NCBI GenBank assembly: GCA_002400365.1
Contig: DHFK01000061.1
Span: 7,943-13,313, forward strand
Reading direction: 5' to 3'
Length of the DNA: 5,371 nt
From: Anaerolineales bacterium UBA4826
GTDB taxonomy: Bacteria; Chloroflexota; Anaerolineae; UBA4142
In this document: positions 1 through 5,371 of the stretch, one piece after another
Position numbering within the stretch: the stretch's first letter is position 1
How the letters are laid out: the number at the start of each line of letters is the position of its first letter
Notes under the pieces: model-generated
The model's input: the letters and a program-made list of their open reading frames with translations, nothing else
Told to the model about the DNA's origin: nothing
Databases searched by the model: none
Position numbers and translations under genes: made by a program

Positions 1-1
1 T

Positions 2-2113
2 CATTCCAGCATCGTCTTTTTTCTCGACGACATCCATTGGGCGGATGCCGCCACGCTCGATCTGCTCCATCACCTCGTCCGCGCCTTGACCCAGGAATTT
101 TCCGCGCGCGTGCCCTTTTGGTTTGTCGGCGCGACGCGTCCCGAAGAGACGCCGCTCACACACCCGCTCACGCGACTGTATCACGCGCTGGCGCGCGACG
201 ATGGGGCGGCGCGCCTGCGCCTAGCGCCGCTCGCCGCCGACGCGATTGCCGAACTCGCGCGCGCCATCAGCGACGATGAAACGCTCGCGCCCTTTTTACA
301 GCGCGAGAGCGGCGGCAATCCGTTCATCCTCAGTGAAGTCGTCAAGGGCTTGCAAGAATCGGGCAAGTTACAACTGCTCGCGTCCGGCAAATGGCAAACC
401 GTCGGCGCGCTGACGAGTGTGCTGCCTGAGCACGTCGAGGACATTACTCTCCAACGCATCGGTCGCTTGGGCGACGCGGCGCGCCTGGCGATTCGGTTTG
501 CGGCAGTGATCGGCGAGGCGTTCGCGCCGGACACGCTGGCGGACGTGATGGGCGCGCGCGCCGTGACGCCGGTGATTTTCGCCGAATGGGCAGAACGGCG
601 CTTGCTGACGCAGAACGACGCGGGGCAGTGCGATTTCACGCACGACAAGATTCGCGAAGCGGTTTACCATAACCTCGATCCGGCTTGGCTGCCGCTCGCG
701 CACGAACGCGTGGGGCAAGGGCTGTTGGATCGCGTCACGCGGCTGGGACAAGATCCCGCCAGTATCGCCGCGCAGATTGCGTATCATTTCGAACGCGGGT
801 TGGATGCGCGCCGCGCCGCGCCGTTTCTCGCGCAAGCGGCGGAGTCGGCGCGGCAAATCCATGCGAACGCGGAGGCGATTGACTTGTATCAACGGCTGTT
901 GCCGCATTTGCGGGAGAGCGAACAAGTCGAGCCGCTGCTCAAGTTGGGGTATCTTGAACATTGGAGTCAGAGCGAGGAAAAAGCCGAGGCAAGTTATCGG
1001 CGCGCGCTGGCGTTGGCGCAATCCACCGGCAATCTCAAACTAGAAGCGCGCGCTTGGACGGCGCTGGCGGGTATGCAAATCTACGACGCGCGCGCGATGG
1101 CGGAAAGCATCGCCCAAGCCGAAGCCATCGCGCGTTCGCTCGATGACAAGCCACAATTGGTCGAGATTCTGTGCGCCAAAGGCGCGCGTATCAGCCGCGT
1201 GGGCGACGCGCAAGCGGCGTTGCAAATCGGCGAAGAGGCATTGGCGCTGAGCGCGGAACTCTCGTCGCGCGAAATCGTTTTGAGTTTGCGTCTGGTGTGC
1301 GCGGCGTGTATGTGCCTCGGCAAATTCGACAAAGCGGCGCGCGGTGCGGCGCGCGCGCTCGAGCTGACGGGCGCGACCCAGGATCGCGAAAGCGAAAGCA
1401 CCTGGCTCAATACACTCGGCGAAATTGCGCGCTTGCGCGGCGATTTTCGCGCCGCCGTCAATTTCTACGAGGACACGCTGGCGATTACGCGCGCGTTGCA
1501 ATTCGGGGGCTGGGAATATGCGCGGCGGAGCAATCTGGCTGGCGCGCGCGTCGGCTTGGGCGAATACGCCGCTGCGGAAACCGAACTGCGCGAGTTGGTC
1601 GCGTTGCCCGAAGCGCGTGATTCGCCCGTGCAGTCGGAGACGCATCGTTTTCTCGCGCAGGCGTTGCTGGGGCAAGGCAGGATGGCTGAGGCGTTGGAGG
1701 CCGCGCAGCGCGCGCTCGAGATTGCGCGGCGCGTTGCGCAGAGTGATTTGCTCGTCGGCGCGTGGCGCGTCTTGGGTCAGACGCTCGGCAACTGGCAAGC
1801 GGAGAATGGGGATTGGCGATCAGCGCTTGCCCATCTCGATCCGCCGGTCGCGGACGCCGCCGAGTGCTTTGTCCAGAGTCTGCGCCTGTGCGACGAGACG
1901 AGCATGGCCAGCGAACGCGCGTGGACGCTGCGCGCGTGGAGCGCGTATGAAAAACAGCGCGGCGATGCGGTGCGCGGCGCGGAATTCGAACAACAGGCGC
2001 GTGCGGAATTCGCGCGTTTGGAGATGCTGTGGCGCTCACCAGACAGTCCCGACTGCGGCGCCGCGCAGACGGCATCTCCAACATCCAGCGCCTCGCGCGT
2101 GAACGCCGCGTGA
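2..2113 (+). CDS. AAA_16/STAND-type ATPase with TPR repeats, large signal-transduction regulator (5' end outside window)
   Basis: The reading frame is open to the left edge, so only the last 703 residues are visible; a TTG at 86 is an internal codon, not the start. Visible residues 4-15 (IVFFLDDIHWAD) are the Walker B strand and following loop of an AAA_16-type P-loop ATPase; FVGATRPEE (about 41-49) resembles its next strand, and GGNPF (104-108) is a hallmark of this family. A FTHDKIREAVY segment (about 212-222) matches the winged-helix-like linker that follows the ATPase in BTAD/SARP regulators, multidomain adenylate cyclases and related kinases. From about 250 to 690 the chain is TPR-like, with repeated A-x-x-x-Y/F-x-x-A-L-x-L patterns. 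No LuxR-type HTH or other output domain follows the TPRs, so the effector domain (BTAD DNA-binding, cyclase or kinase) should be N-terminal and off-window; which one cannot be told. The Walker A motif is also not visible. The protein presumably acts in the cytoplasm as a nucleotide-dependent signalling switch. It converges with the - strand genes and is not part of their operon. Confidence 0.88.
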   Translation, partial: HSSIVFFLDDIHWADAATLDLLHHLVRALTQEFSARVPFWFVGATRPEETPLTHPLTRLYHALARDDGAARLRLAPLAADAIAELARAISDDETLAPFLQRESGGNPFILSEVVKGLQESGKLQLLASGKWQTVGALTSVLPEHVEDITLQRIGRLGDAARLAIRFAAVIGEAFAPDTLADVMGARAVTPVIFAEWAERRLLTQNDAGQCDFTHDKIREAVYHNLDPAWLPLAHERVGQGLLDRVTRLGQDPASIAAQIAYHFERGLDARRAAPFLAQAAESARQIHANAEAIDLYQRLLPHLRESEQVEPLLKLGYLEHWSQSEEKAEASYRRALALAQSTGNLKLEARAWTALAGMQIYDARAMAESIAQAEAIARSLDDKPQLVEILCAKGARISRVGDAQAALQIGEEALALSAELSSREIVLSLRLVCAACMCLGKFDKAARGAARALELTGATQDRESESTWLNTLGEIARLRGDFRAAVNFYEDTLAITRALQFGGWEYARRSNLAGARVGLGEYAAAETELRELVALPEARDSPVQSETHRFLAQALLGQGRMAEALEAAQRALEIARRVAQSDLLVGAWRVLGQTLGNWQAENGDWRSALAHLDPPVADAAECFVQSLRLCDETSMASERAWTLRAWSAYEKQRGDAVRGAEFEQQARAEFARLEMLWRSPDSPDCGAAQTASPTSSASRVNAA

Positions 2114-2128
2114 TCGAGCGCAGTGAGA

Positions 2129-2602
2129 TCAAATAGCAGCAATCCTCGCCTCACCCACCGTCTCGTTGTCGCTCTTGTACGCAAACGTCGCCGTGATGTG
2201 TTTGCCGCGCAAGATCAGCGGCAGCCAGTAGATGTCATCGTCCCACATTTTGCCATACGGAATCGAGTTTGTGTTGAACCAGACCGGTCTCATTTCGTCG
2301 GTTTCGACCGGCTCGCCGCGCCAGTGTTCCGCGAGAAAGGCGTGCACTATTTGATTCCAGTCGGGCTGGGCGGGAAAAAGAAACTCGAGACGCGCGACGC
2401 GCGTGAGATCGTTCACATCAACCTGGATGCCACATTCCTCGCGCAATTCGCGCGCCGCGGCGGCCTGGATCGTTTCGCTCGCCTCGATCTTGCCGCCGAA
2501 TCCGTTGTACTTGCCTTGGGCAAAACCCTTCTTCTTCATTCCCAAAAGTATCTGGGTGGGCGGGTTGCCGCGCACGAGAAAAACCAGCGTCGCGTCTTGC
2601 AT
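2129..2602 (-). CDS. Nudix hydrolase, MTH1-like (8-oxo-dGTP / oxidized purine nucleotide diphosphatase)
   Basis: The 157-residue product has a perfect Nudix box, G-x5-E-x7-REL-x-EE-x-G-I, at residues 37-59, which binds the metal and hydrolyses a nucleoside diphosphate linkage. The surroundings are specifically MTH1/NUDT1-like: LLGMKKKGF (19-27), YNGFGGK (32-38), VETDEMRPVWF (99-109) and MWDDDIYW (119-126). N33, W120, D122 and D123 line up with human MTH1 N33, W117, D119 and D120, which hold the oxidized purine base, so clearing 8-oxo-dGTP or 2-hydroxy-dATP from the nucleotide pool is the likely role. The length matches the family (about 156 aa). The ATG at 2602 is chosen because it precedes the conserved first strand; an upstream in-frame ATG at 2725 would add 41 residues lying over the previous gene in another frame. 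There is no clear Shine-Dalgarno sequence, and the previous gene stops only 5 bp upstream, so translation is probably coupled. Substrate preference is inferred from residues. Confidence 0.9.
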   Translation of the reverse strand: MQDATLVFLVRGNPPTQILLGMKKKGFAQGKYNGFGGKIEASETIQAAAARELREECGIQVDVNDLTRVARLEFLFPAQPDWNQIVHAFLAEHWRGEPVETDEMRPVWFNTNSIPYGKMWDDDIYWLPLILRGKHITATFAYKSDNETVGEARIAAI

Positions 2603-2607
2603 CGCGG

Positions 2608-2862
2608 TCAAGCGGTCTTGCGGCGGACGATGCCCGCCAGCGCAAAGAGAGCAATACCCGTCCAAACGAGATTGACAAAGGACGAAGGATACGCGCCCCA
2701 ATAGACTGTATTGCTCAAGAGGCACACACTGCCGACCAGATTCAAGACTTGATACGGCGCTGAATCGCCTTGCACGCGCTTGGTGGAGACCAAGCCATAC
2801 GCCAAGAGGATGGCGGCGGAACCTGCCCAGCCGATGAGGTTGATGAAGAGCGAACTGTCCAT
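2608..2862 (-). CDS. Small membrane protein, CBU_0592-like family
   Basis: This 84-residue protein has about three hydrophobic segments (roughly 6-25, 39-57 and 61-79) joined by short polar loops and ends in a basic tail, RRKT. The pattern IGWAGSAAILLAYGL (10-24), then DS-x-x-YQVLNLVGS (33-45) and FVNLVWTGIAL (62-72) matches the small CBU_0592-type membrane proteins, whose function is unknown. The ATG at 2862 is favoured over an in-frame upstream ATG at 2940, because an excellent GGAAGGA ribosome binding site sits 7 bases before it and the longer form would add 26 polar residues overlapping the glycosyltransferase end. It lies 4 bp after the glycosyltransferase stop and 5 bp before the Nudix start, so it is part of a tight three-gene unit. 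Its link to polysaccharide synthesis is positional only. The family assignment is from memory of the sequence pattern. Confidence 0.82.
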   Translation of the reverse strand: MDSSLFINLIGWAGSAAILLAYGLVSTKRVQGDSAPYQVLNLVGSVCLLSNTVYWGAYPSSFVNLVWTGIALFALAGIVRRKTA

Positions 2863-2866
2863 AAAG

Positions 2867-4024
2867 TTATCCTTCCAAGTATTGCCGCAGTTCGCGCGCC
2901 GCTTGCTCCCAGGAAAACTGTTTGGCTTGCGCGAGCCCACGCGCGCACAAATCGGCGCGCAGCGATGCGTCCGCGAGCGCGCGGCGCAGCGCGTCTGCCA
3001 TTGCGTTCACATCGCGCGGGTCAAAGTACAGCGCGGCGTCGCCGGCGACTTCCGGCAGCGACGACGCGTTGGACGAAACGACCGGCGCGCCGCACGCCAT
3101 CGCCTCCGCCACCGGCAAGCCAAACCCCTCGTACAACGATGGGTACACAAACAGCGTTGCGAGCGCGTACAGCGCGGGCAAGTCGTCGTCGGAGACGAAA
3201 TCTAGAAACAGTACGCGGTCGCGCAAACCCAAACGCTCAACCGTTTGGAAAACTTGTTCGTACATCCACCCTTTACCACCTGCAATCACAAGCAATAAAT
3301 CTGAAATCTGAAACTTGTCCTGAGCGTAGCCGAAGGATCTGAAATCTGAAATCAGGCGGGCAAACGCTTCAATCAACCTCACGTAATTCTTCCGCGGCTG
3401 GATCGTGCTAACCGATAGCAGGTACGGCTTGCCGCGCGTCAGCGCGCGCACCCGCGCCTTGGCATCTTTTGCAACAGCGGGCTGAAAGCGCGCGTCCACG
3501 CCGGAGTACAGCACCTTGATCTTCTCGCGCGGCACGCGGTACACGTCGGCGAGATCGCGCTGGGTGCTTGCCGCGTCCGCGAGAATCAAATCCGCGCGCG
3601 CAACCGACGGGGGAATCGCGCGGTTCAGGTAATTCAACAGCGGCGCGGGGAAACACTCCGGCACGCGGACGTACGAAAGATCGTGGACGGTGACGAGCGT
3701 GCGGCGCGCGCGTGTGGGCGGCAGGAGAAAATCGGGCGAGTAGAGCGCGTCCACCGCGCCGATGAACGCTTCGATCGGCAGCGGCGCGCGCGCGCGGTGC
3801 CACAGCGCGGCGAGAAGGCGCTCGGTCAACGGCGCGCGGCGGATCGAGAAATTGGGGAGCCAGTCGAATTGGAGCAGATCTGCGCGCGCGTCGCGCGGGA
3901 CAAGGAGCACGTACTGGTTGTCGCGATCGAGGCGCGCCAACGCGCGGATCAGTTCGCGCGCATAGCGCCCGATCCCCGCGCGTTCGCGGACGGCGGAGGT
4001 AAAGTCAATGCCGATTCGTCGCAT
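2867..4024 (-). CDS. GT4-type glycosyltransferase (family 1-like), with in-frame repeat insertion
   Basis: The 385-residue protein has the two Rossmann-like halves of a GT-B glycosyltransferase. The N-terminal half begins MRRIGIDFTSAVRERAGIGRY; GIGRY (17-21) is the usual glycine-rich acceptor-side loop, and VHDLSYVRVPE (113-123) is typical of the family. The C-terminal half starts with YLLSVSTIQPRKN (201-213), whose Arg-Lys contacts the donor diphosphate, continues through LLLVIAGGKGW (243-253), and carries the E-x7-E motif with E299 and E307 in YEGFGLPVAEAMACGAPVV. It should transfer a sugar from a nucleotide donor to a surface-glycan acceptor on the cytoplasmic face; donor and acceptor cannot be read from sequence. 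Residues 226-243, including SFGYAQDK, are foreign to the family and come from a repeat element at 3299-3351, placed in the loop before the LLLVIAGG strand. The start at 4024 fits the conserved N-terminus, but no Shine-Dalgarno is visible: upstream is a repeat array that reaches the start codon. The catalytic motifs look intact. Confidence 0.93.
   Translation of the reverse strand: MRRIGIDFTSAVRERAGIGRYARELIRALARLDRDNQYVLLVPRDARADLLQFDWLPNFSIRRAPLTERLLAALWHRARAPLPIEAFIGAVDALYSPDFLLPPTRARRTLVTVHDLSYVRVPECFPAPLLNYLNRAIPPSVARADLILADAASTQRDLADVYRVPREKIKVLYSGVDARFQPAVAKDAKARVRALTRGKPYLLSVSTIQPRKNYVRLIEAFARLISDFRSFGYAQDKFQISDLLLVIAGGKGWMYEQVFQTVERLGLRDRVLFLDFVSDDDLPALYALATLFVYPSLYEGFGLPVAEAMACGAPVVSSNASSLPEVAGDAALYFDPRDVNAMADALRRALADASLRADLCARGLAQAKQFSWEQAARELRQYLEG
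2870..2876 (-). promoter_or_regulatory. Ribosome binding site of the CBU_0592-like gene
   Basis: On the - strand this reads GGAAGGA, followed by TAACTTT and then ATG at 2862, a 7-base spacing. It lies in the last codons of the glycosyltransferase and decides the start of the small membrane protein against the in-frame ATG at 2940. Confidence 0.8.
3299..3351 (-). repeat. In-frame coding repeat: 23-bp core between 15-bp direct repeats
   Basis: On the + strand the 15-mer atctgaaatctgaaa occurs perfectly at 3299-3313 and 3337-3351, itself two copies of the heptamer atctgaa plus one base. Between them (3314-3336) is a 23-bp core that begins cttgtcctgagc and ends gccgaagg. The whole element lies within the glycosyltransferase gene on the other strand and encodes about 18 extra residues, with the core giving SFGYAQDK. 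In the gene's direction all three frames are stop-free; on the + strand TGA or TAG occurs in every frame. I recall peptides like GYAQDK scattered in proteins of environmental bacterial genomes, which would make the core a dispersed repeat; this is memory, not a search result. Confidence 0.8.
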
Positions 4025-4105
4025 AGTCTTATAGTCGCCTAGTCGCGGGGTCGGACGGTCGGCGAGACTATGTGACTATCCGACTGCGCGACTATCCGAC
4101 TAGAT
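4021..4105. repeat. Inverted pair of period-8 arrays between gtrA and the glycosyltransferase gene
   Basis: Read on the + strand, 4021-4060 is five 8-mers ending in agtc or ggtc: gcatagtc, ttatagtc, gcctagtc, gcggggtc, ggacggtc. After a 5-base centre (ggcga, 4061-4065), 4066-4105 is five 8-mers starting with gact: gactatgt, gactatcc, gactgcgc, gactatcc, gactagat. The two halves are in opposite orientation and exact register. A perfect 12-bp direct repeat (gactatccgact) occurs at 4074-4085 and 4090-4101. The array covers the complete 75-bp intergenic gap, includes the glycosyltransferase start codon (4022-4024) and the gtrA stop codon (4100-4102), and could fold into an imperfect hairpin. Confidence 0.78.
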
Positions 4106-4540
4106 TCCCCGATACGTCCAATGCCGATTGACGAAGAAATTCCAGAACAGCACGACGAGGATCGCAGTGGCTTTTGCCAGGTTGTAATCCAATGGATGGG
4201 GGAAGAGTGGGTCGAACACCACCCTATCGGTAGCCAAAAAGACGAACTGATTGATCCCCAGTCCGATGAGGTTGACTAGCGCGAACTTGCCAAACTGCGT
4301 ATGCACCGGACGTTCGCGCGATTCAGGAAAAGTCCATAGCCGATTCCAGACAAAGTTACTGATGATCGCACAGGTGACAGAAACAAGGTTGGCGTACTCT
4401 TTGGGCAAACCAAAGCCGAGAACCAGCAAATTGAGAATGCCAAAATCTACCATCGCGCCCACCGTGCCGACGATAGCGAACTTGAGAAACCGCGCCAATT
4501 CTTCTTGGTTGCTCGAAACAAAGAAAAGCAATTTGGACAA
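4100..4540 (-). CDS. GtrA-family membrane protein
   Basis: With the TTG start at 4540 the product has 146 residues, the usual GtrA size. It has four membrane segments in two similar halves, each ending in an N-R-x-W-T-[FY] motif: NRLWTF at 66-71 and NRHWTY at 138-143. The opening ARFLKFAIVGTVGAMVDFGI (16-35) is the GtrA signature. Family members take part in moving or presenting lipid-linked sugars (for example undecaprenyl-phosphate glucose) for O-antigen, teichoic acid or other cell-surface glycan modification. TTG is chosen because GGAGGA (4545-4550) ends four bases before it, and the protein then begins just before the first conserved helix. An ATG at 4606 is in frame but would add 22 residues (MTFVHLSFTHLS...) translated from a heptamer repeat array, which is unlikely. 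The stop codon lies in the first unit of a second repeat array. The gene has far fewer GCGCGC runs than its neighbours, a hint of separate origin. Confidence 0.88.
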   Translation of the reverse strand: MSKLLFFVSSNQEELARFLKFAIVGTVGAMVDFGILNLLVLGFGLPKEYANLVSVTCAIISNFVWNRLWTFPESRERPVHTQFGKFALVNLIGLGINQFVFLATDRVVFDPLFPHPLDYNLAKATAILVVLFWNFFVNRHWTYRGI

Positions 4541-4544
4541 CAAA

Positions 4545-4550
4545 TCCTCC
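4545..4550 (-). promoter_or_regulatory. Ribosome binding site deciding the TTG start of gtrA
   Basis: On the - strand this reads GGAGGA, followed by TTTG and then TTG at 4540. It is the only strong Shine-Dalgarno near the gene, and it places initiation after, not inside, the heptamer repeat array. A TTG one codon earlier (4543) is only one base from the GGAGGA and is too close. Confidence 0.72.
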
Positions 4551-4555
4551 GGTGA

Positions 4556-4662
4556 ATGATAAATGACAAATGACAAATGGGTAAATGACAAATGAACAAA
4601 GGTCAATCACGAATCGCGTCTTGTCATTGGTAATTTGTCATTTGTCATTGATAATTCGTCAT
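4556..4662. repeat. Inverted pair of period-7 arrays between the wzy-like gene and gtrA
   Basis: Left arm, 4556-4599 on the + strand: heptamers atgataa, atgacaa, atgacaa, atgggta, one extra base, atgacaa, then atgaacaa. Right arm, 4621-4662: ttgtcat, tggtaat, ttgtcat, ttgtcat, tgataat, tcgtcat, the same heptamer in opposite orientation. The longest perfect pairing is 17 bp, 4562-4578 (aatgacaaatgacaaat) with 4633-4649, across a 54-base loop. The arms are AT-rich in a GC-rich window. The wzy-like stop codon (4645-4647) and its last codons are in the right arm. The 21 bases between the arms (4600-4620) show no recognisable signal. The structure could act as a transcript hairpin between the two genes, but there is no U-tract typical of an intrinsic terminator. 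Confidence 0.8.
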
Positions 4663-5370
4663 TGTCGCGATGAGTCCCAGCCCGATTCCCACCTGCGCCG
4701 CCATCCCGTGCACAAAGAGATTGTCGAACGCATTGTGCAGCGACAGCGCGACGAGCATACCCAGCAGCCCCGCGGCGACGCCGCGCCACATGCTCTGCGC
4801 GTTCGATTGGCGCACGGCGCGCCACGCTTGCCAAAACGCGGCTGCCCACAATAGCACATACGCGGTCAAGCCGACCAACCCGGTTTCTGCCGCGACGTTC
4901 AAATAGTAATTGTGCGCGTGCCCGAGTGGGTCGCTCCAACGCGGCAGCGCGTACGCCGGATACGCCGCGGCATAGTTTCCAAAGCCGACGCCGAGCAGTG
5001 GGTGTTCGGCGAACATCGCCGCCGCGGCTTGCCAGTGCGCCATCCGTTCGACGATCGCATAATTCGCGTCGTCCACTTTGACGCCGCGCACGTCGAACAC
5101 GCCAAAGTAATCGGCGATGCCGCTGAACCGTTCCGCGATGGCAGGCGGAATGACGTTGATGCTGCTCAACAAGATGACGAAGGTGAGCGCGAACGCCGCG
5201 ATGATCGTCAGCAGGAACGCGCGGCGGCTCTGCACGATGAGCGTGACGATCAACGCTGCGCCGACGCCTAGCCACGCGCCGCGCGACCAACTCATTACGA
5301 CGGCGGCGAGCATACTAACGAGCGCAAGCGTGGCGAGCGCGGCGAGTCCGATTTGCCACACCGCGCGCGA
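4645..5370 (-). CDS. O-antigen ligase/polymerase-type (Wzy_C, WaaL-like) membrane protein (5' end outside window)
   Basis: The frame is open to the right edge; the last 241 residues are visible, and a GTG at 5361 is probably internal because the conserved core starts right after it. MSWSRGAWLG (26-35) is the cytoplasm-proximal Arg motif of the Wzy_C/O-antigen ligase family, and HPLLGVGFGNY (123-133) with GHAHNYYLNVAAETGLVG (150-167) is the large periplasmic loop signature, including the functionally important histidines H151 and H153. Hydrophobic segments lie at about 6-25, 34-47, 51-71, 163-183 and 198-212, and a further one near the C-terminus. These proteins join or polymerize lipid-linked glycans on the outer face of the membrane. 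Whether this is a ligase or a polymerase cannot be told from sequence. It is upstream of gtrA and the glycosyltransferase on the same strand, consistent with a surface-polysaccharide cluster. The last five codons (MTNYQ) and the TGA stop are written in a heptamer repeat array, so the original C-terminus may have been slightly altered. Confidence 0.87.
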   Translation of the reverse strand, partial: SRAVWQIGLAALATLALVSMLAAVVMSWSRGAWLGVGAALIVTLIVQSRRAFLLTIIAAFALTFVILLSSINVIPPAIAERFSGIADYFGVFDVRGVKVDDANYAIVERMAHWQAAAAMFAEHPLLGVGFGNYAAAYPAYALPRWSDPLGHAHNYYLNVAAETGLVGLTAYVLLWAAAFWQAWRAVRQSNAQSMWRGVAAGLLGMLVALSLHNAFDNLFVHGMAAQVGIGLGLIATMTNYQ

Positions 5371-5371
5371 T

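Noticed and set aside
368..1798. Several long - strand open frames under the ATPase-TPR gene.
   Set aside because: GC-rich coding sequence has few stops in antisense frames; their translations are Arg/Ala-rich without domains, while the + frame has clear ATPase and TPR features.
2111..2131. Possible bidirectional terminator between the convergent genes: tgatc at 2111-2115 pairs with gatca at 2127-2131.
   Set aside because: The stem is only 5 bp, arises because both genes end in TGA followed by TC, and there is no GC-rich stem extension or T-tract on either side.
2123..2704. Long + strand open frame of 193 codons across the Nudix region.
   Set aside because: It is antisense to the Nudix gene, which has a complete set of family motifs; the + frame product shows no recognisable domain.
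3785..3796. Alternating CG tract of 12 bp, a possible Z-DNA-forming site.
   Set aside because: It encodes an ordinary Arg-Ala stretch in the glycosyltransferase and matches the general GCGCGC habit of the window.
4567..4606. A TTGACC (- strand, 4606-4601) that could be a -35 box for gtrA.
   Set aside because: At a 17-base spacing the -10 position reads TACCCA, a poor match, and the region is a repeat array that produces TTG- and CAT-rich words by itself.
4556..4662. CRISPR array.
   Set aside because: Units are 7 bp without unique spacers, and the two arms are inverted relative to each other.

Overview
The window looks like part of a GC-rich bacterial chromosome. The dominant codon style (very frequent GCG, CGC and GCGCGC runs), a large ATPase-TPR regulator, a surface-polysaccharide cluster and short-period repeats at gene junctions suggest a free-living environmental bacterium, perhaps Chloroflexota (Anaerolineae-like). 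That placement is inference from style; there is no rRNA or other marker here.

Layout. From the left edge to 2113 (+ strand) lies the 3' part of a large signal-transduction ATPase: Walker B end of an AAA_16/STAND-type domain followed by about 400 residues of TPR-like helices, with the N-terminal output domain outside the window. All the rest is on the - strand and reads right to left: the 3' part of an O-antigen ligase/polymerase-type membrane protein (4645 to the right edge), a GtrA-family membrane protein (4100-4540), a GT4-type glycosyltransferase (2867-4024), a small CBU_0592-like membrane protein (2608-2862) and an MTH1-like Nudix hydrolase (2129-2602). The two blocks converge, with 15 bp between their stop codons.

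How the genes work together. The Wzy/WaaL-like protein, GtrA and GT4 form a plausible cell-surface glycan module: a sugar transferase, a membrane protein that typically handles lipid-linked sugars, and a polymerase or ligase. The last three genes are packed with 4-5 bp gaps and are probably co-translated; the Nudix and CBU_0592-like genes look like passengers of that transcript rather than glycan enzymes.

The most unusual content is three short-period repeat arrays. An inverted pair of period-7 arrays sits between the wzy-like gene and gtrA and supplies the wzy-like stop codon. An inverted pair of period-8 arrays fills the gtrA-GT4 gap, overlapping the gtrA stop and the GT4 start codon. A third element, a 23-bp core between perfect 15-bp direct repeats with period 7, lies in frame inside the GT4 gene and adds about 18 residues; in the orientation found it is stop-free in all three frames, whereas the other strand has stops in all three. 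No tRNA, rRNA, CRISPR, transposase or convincing terminator was seen.
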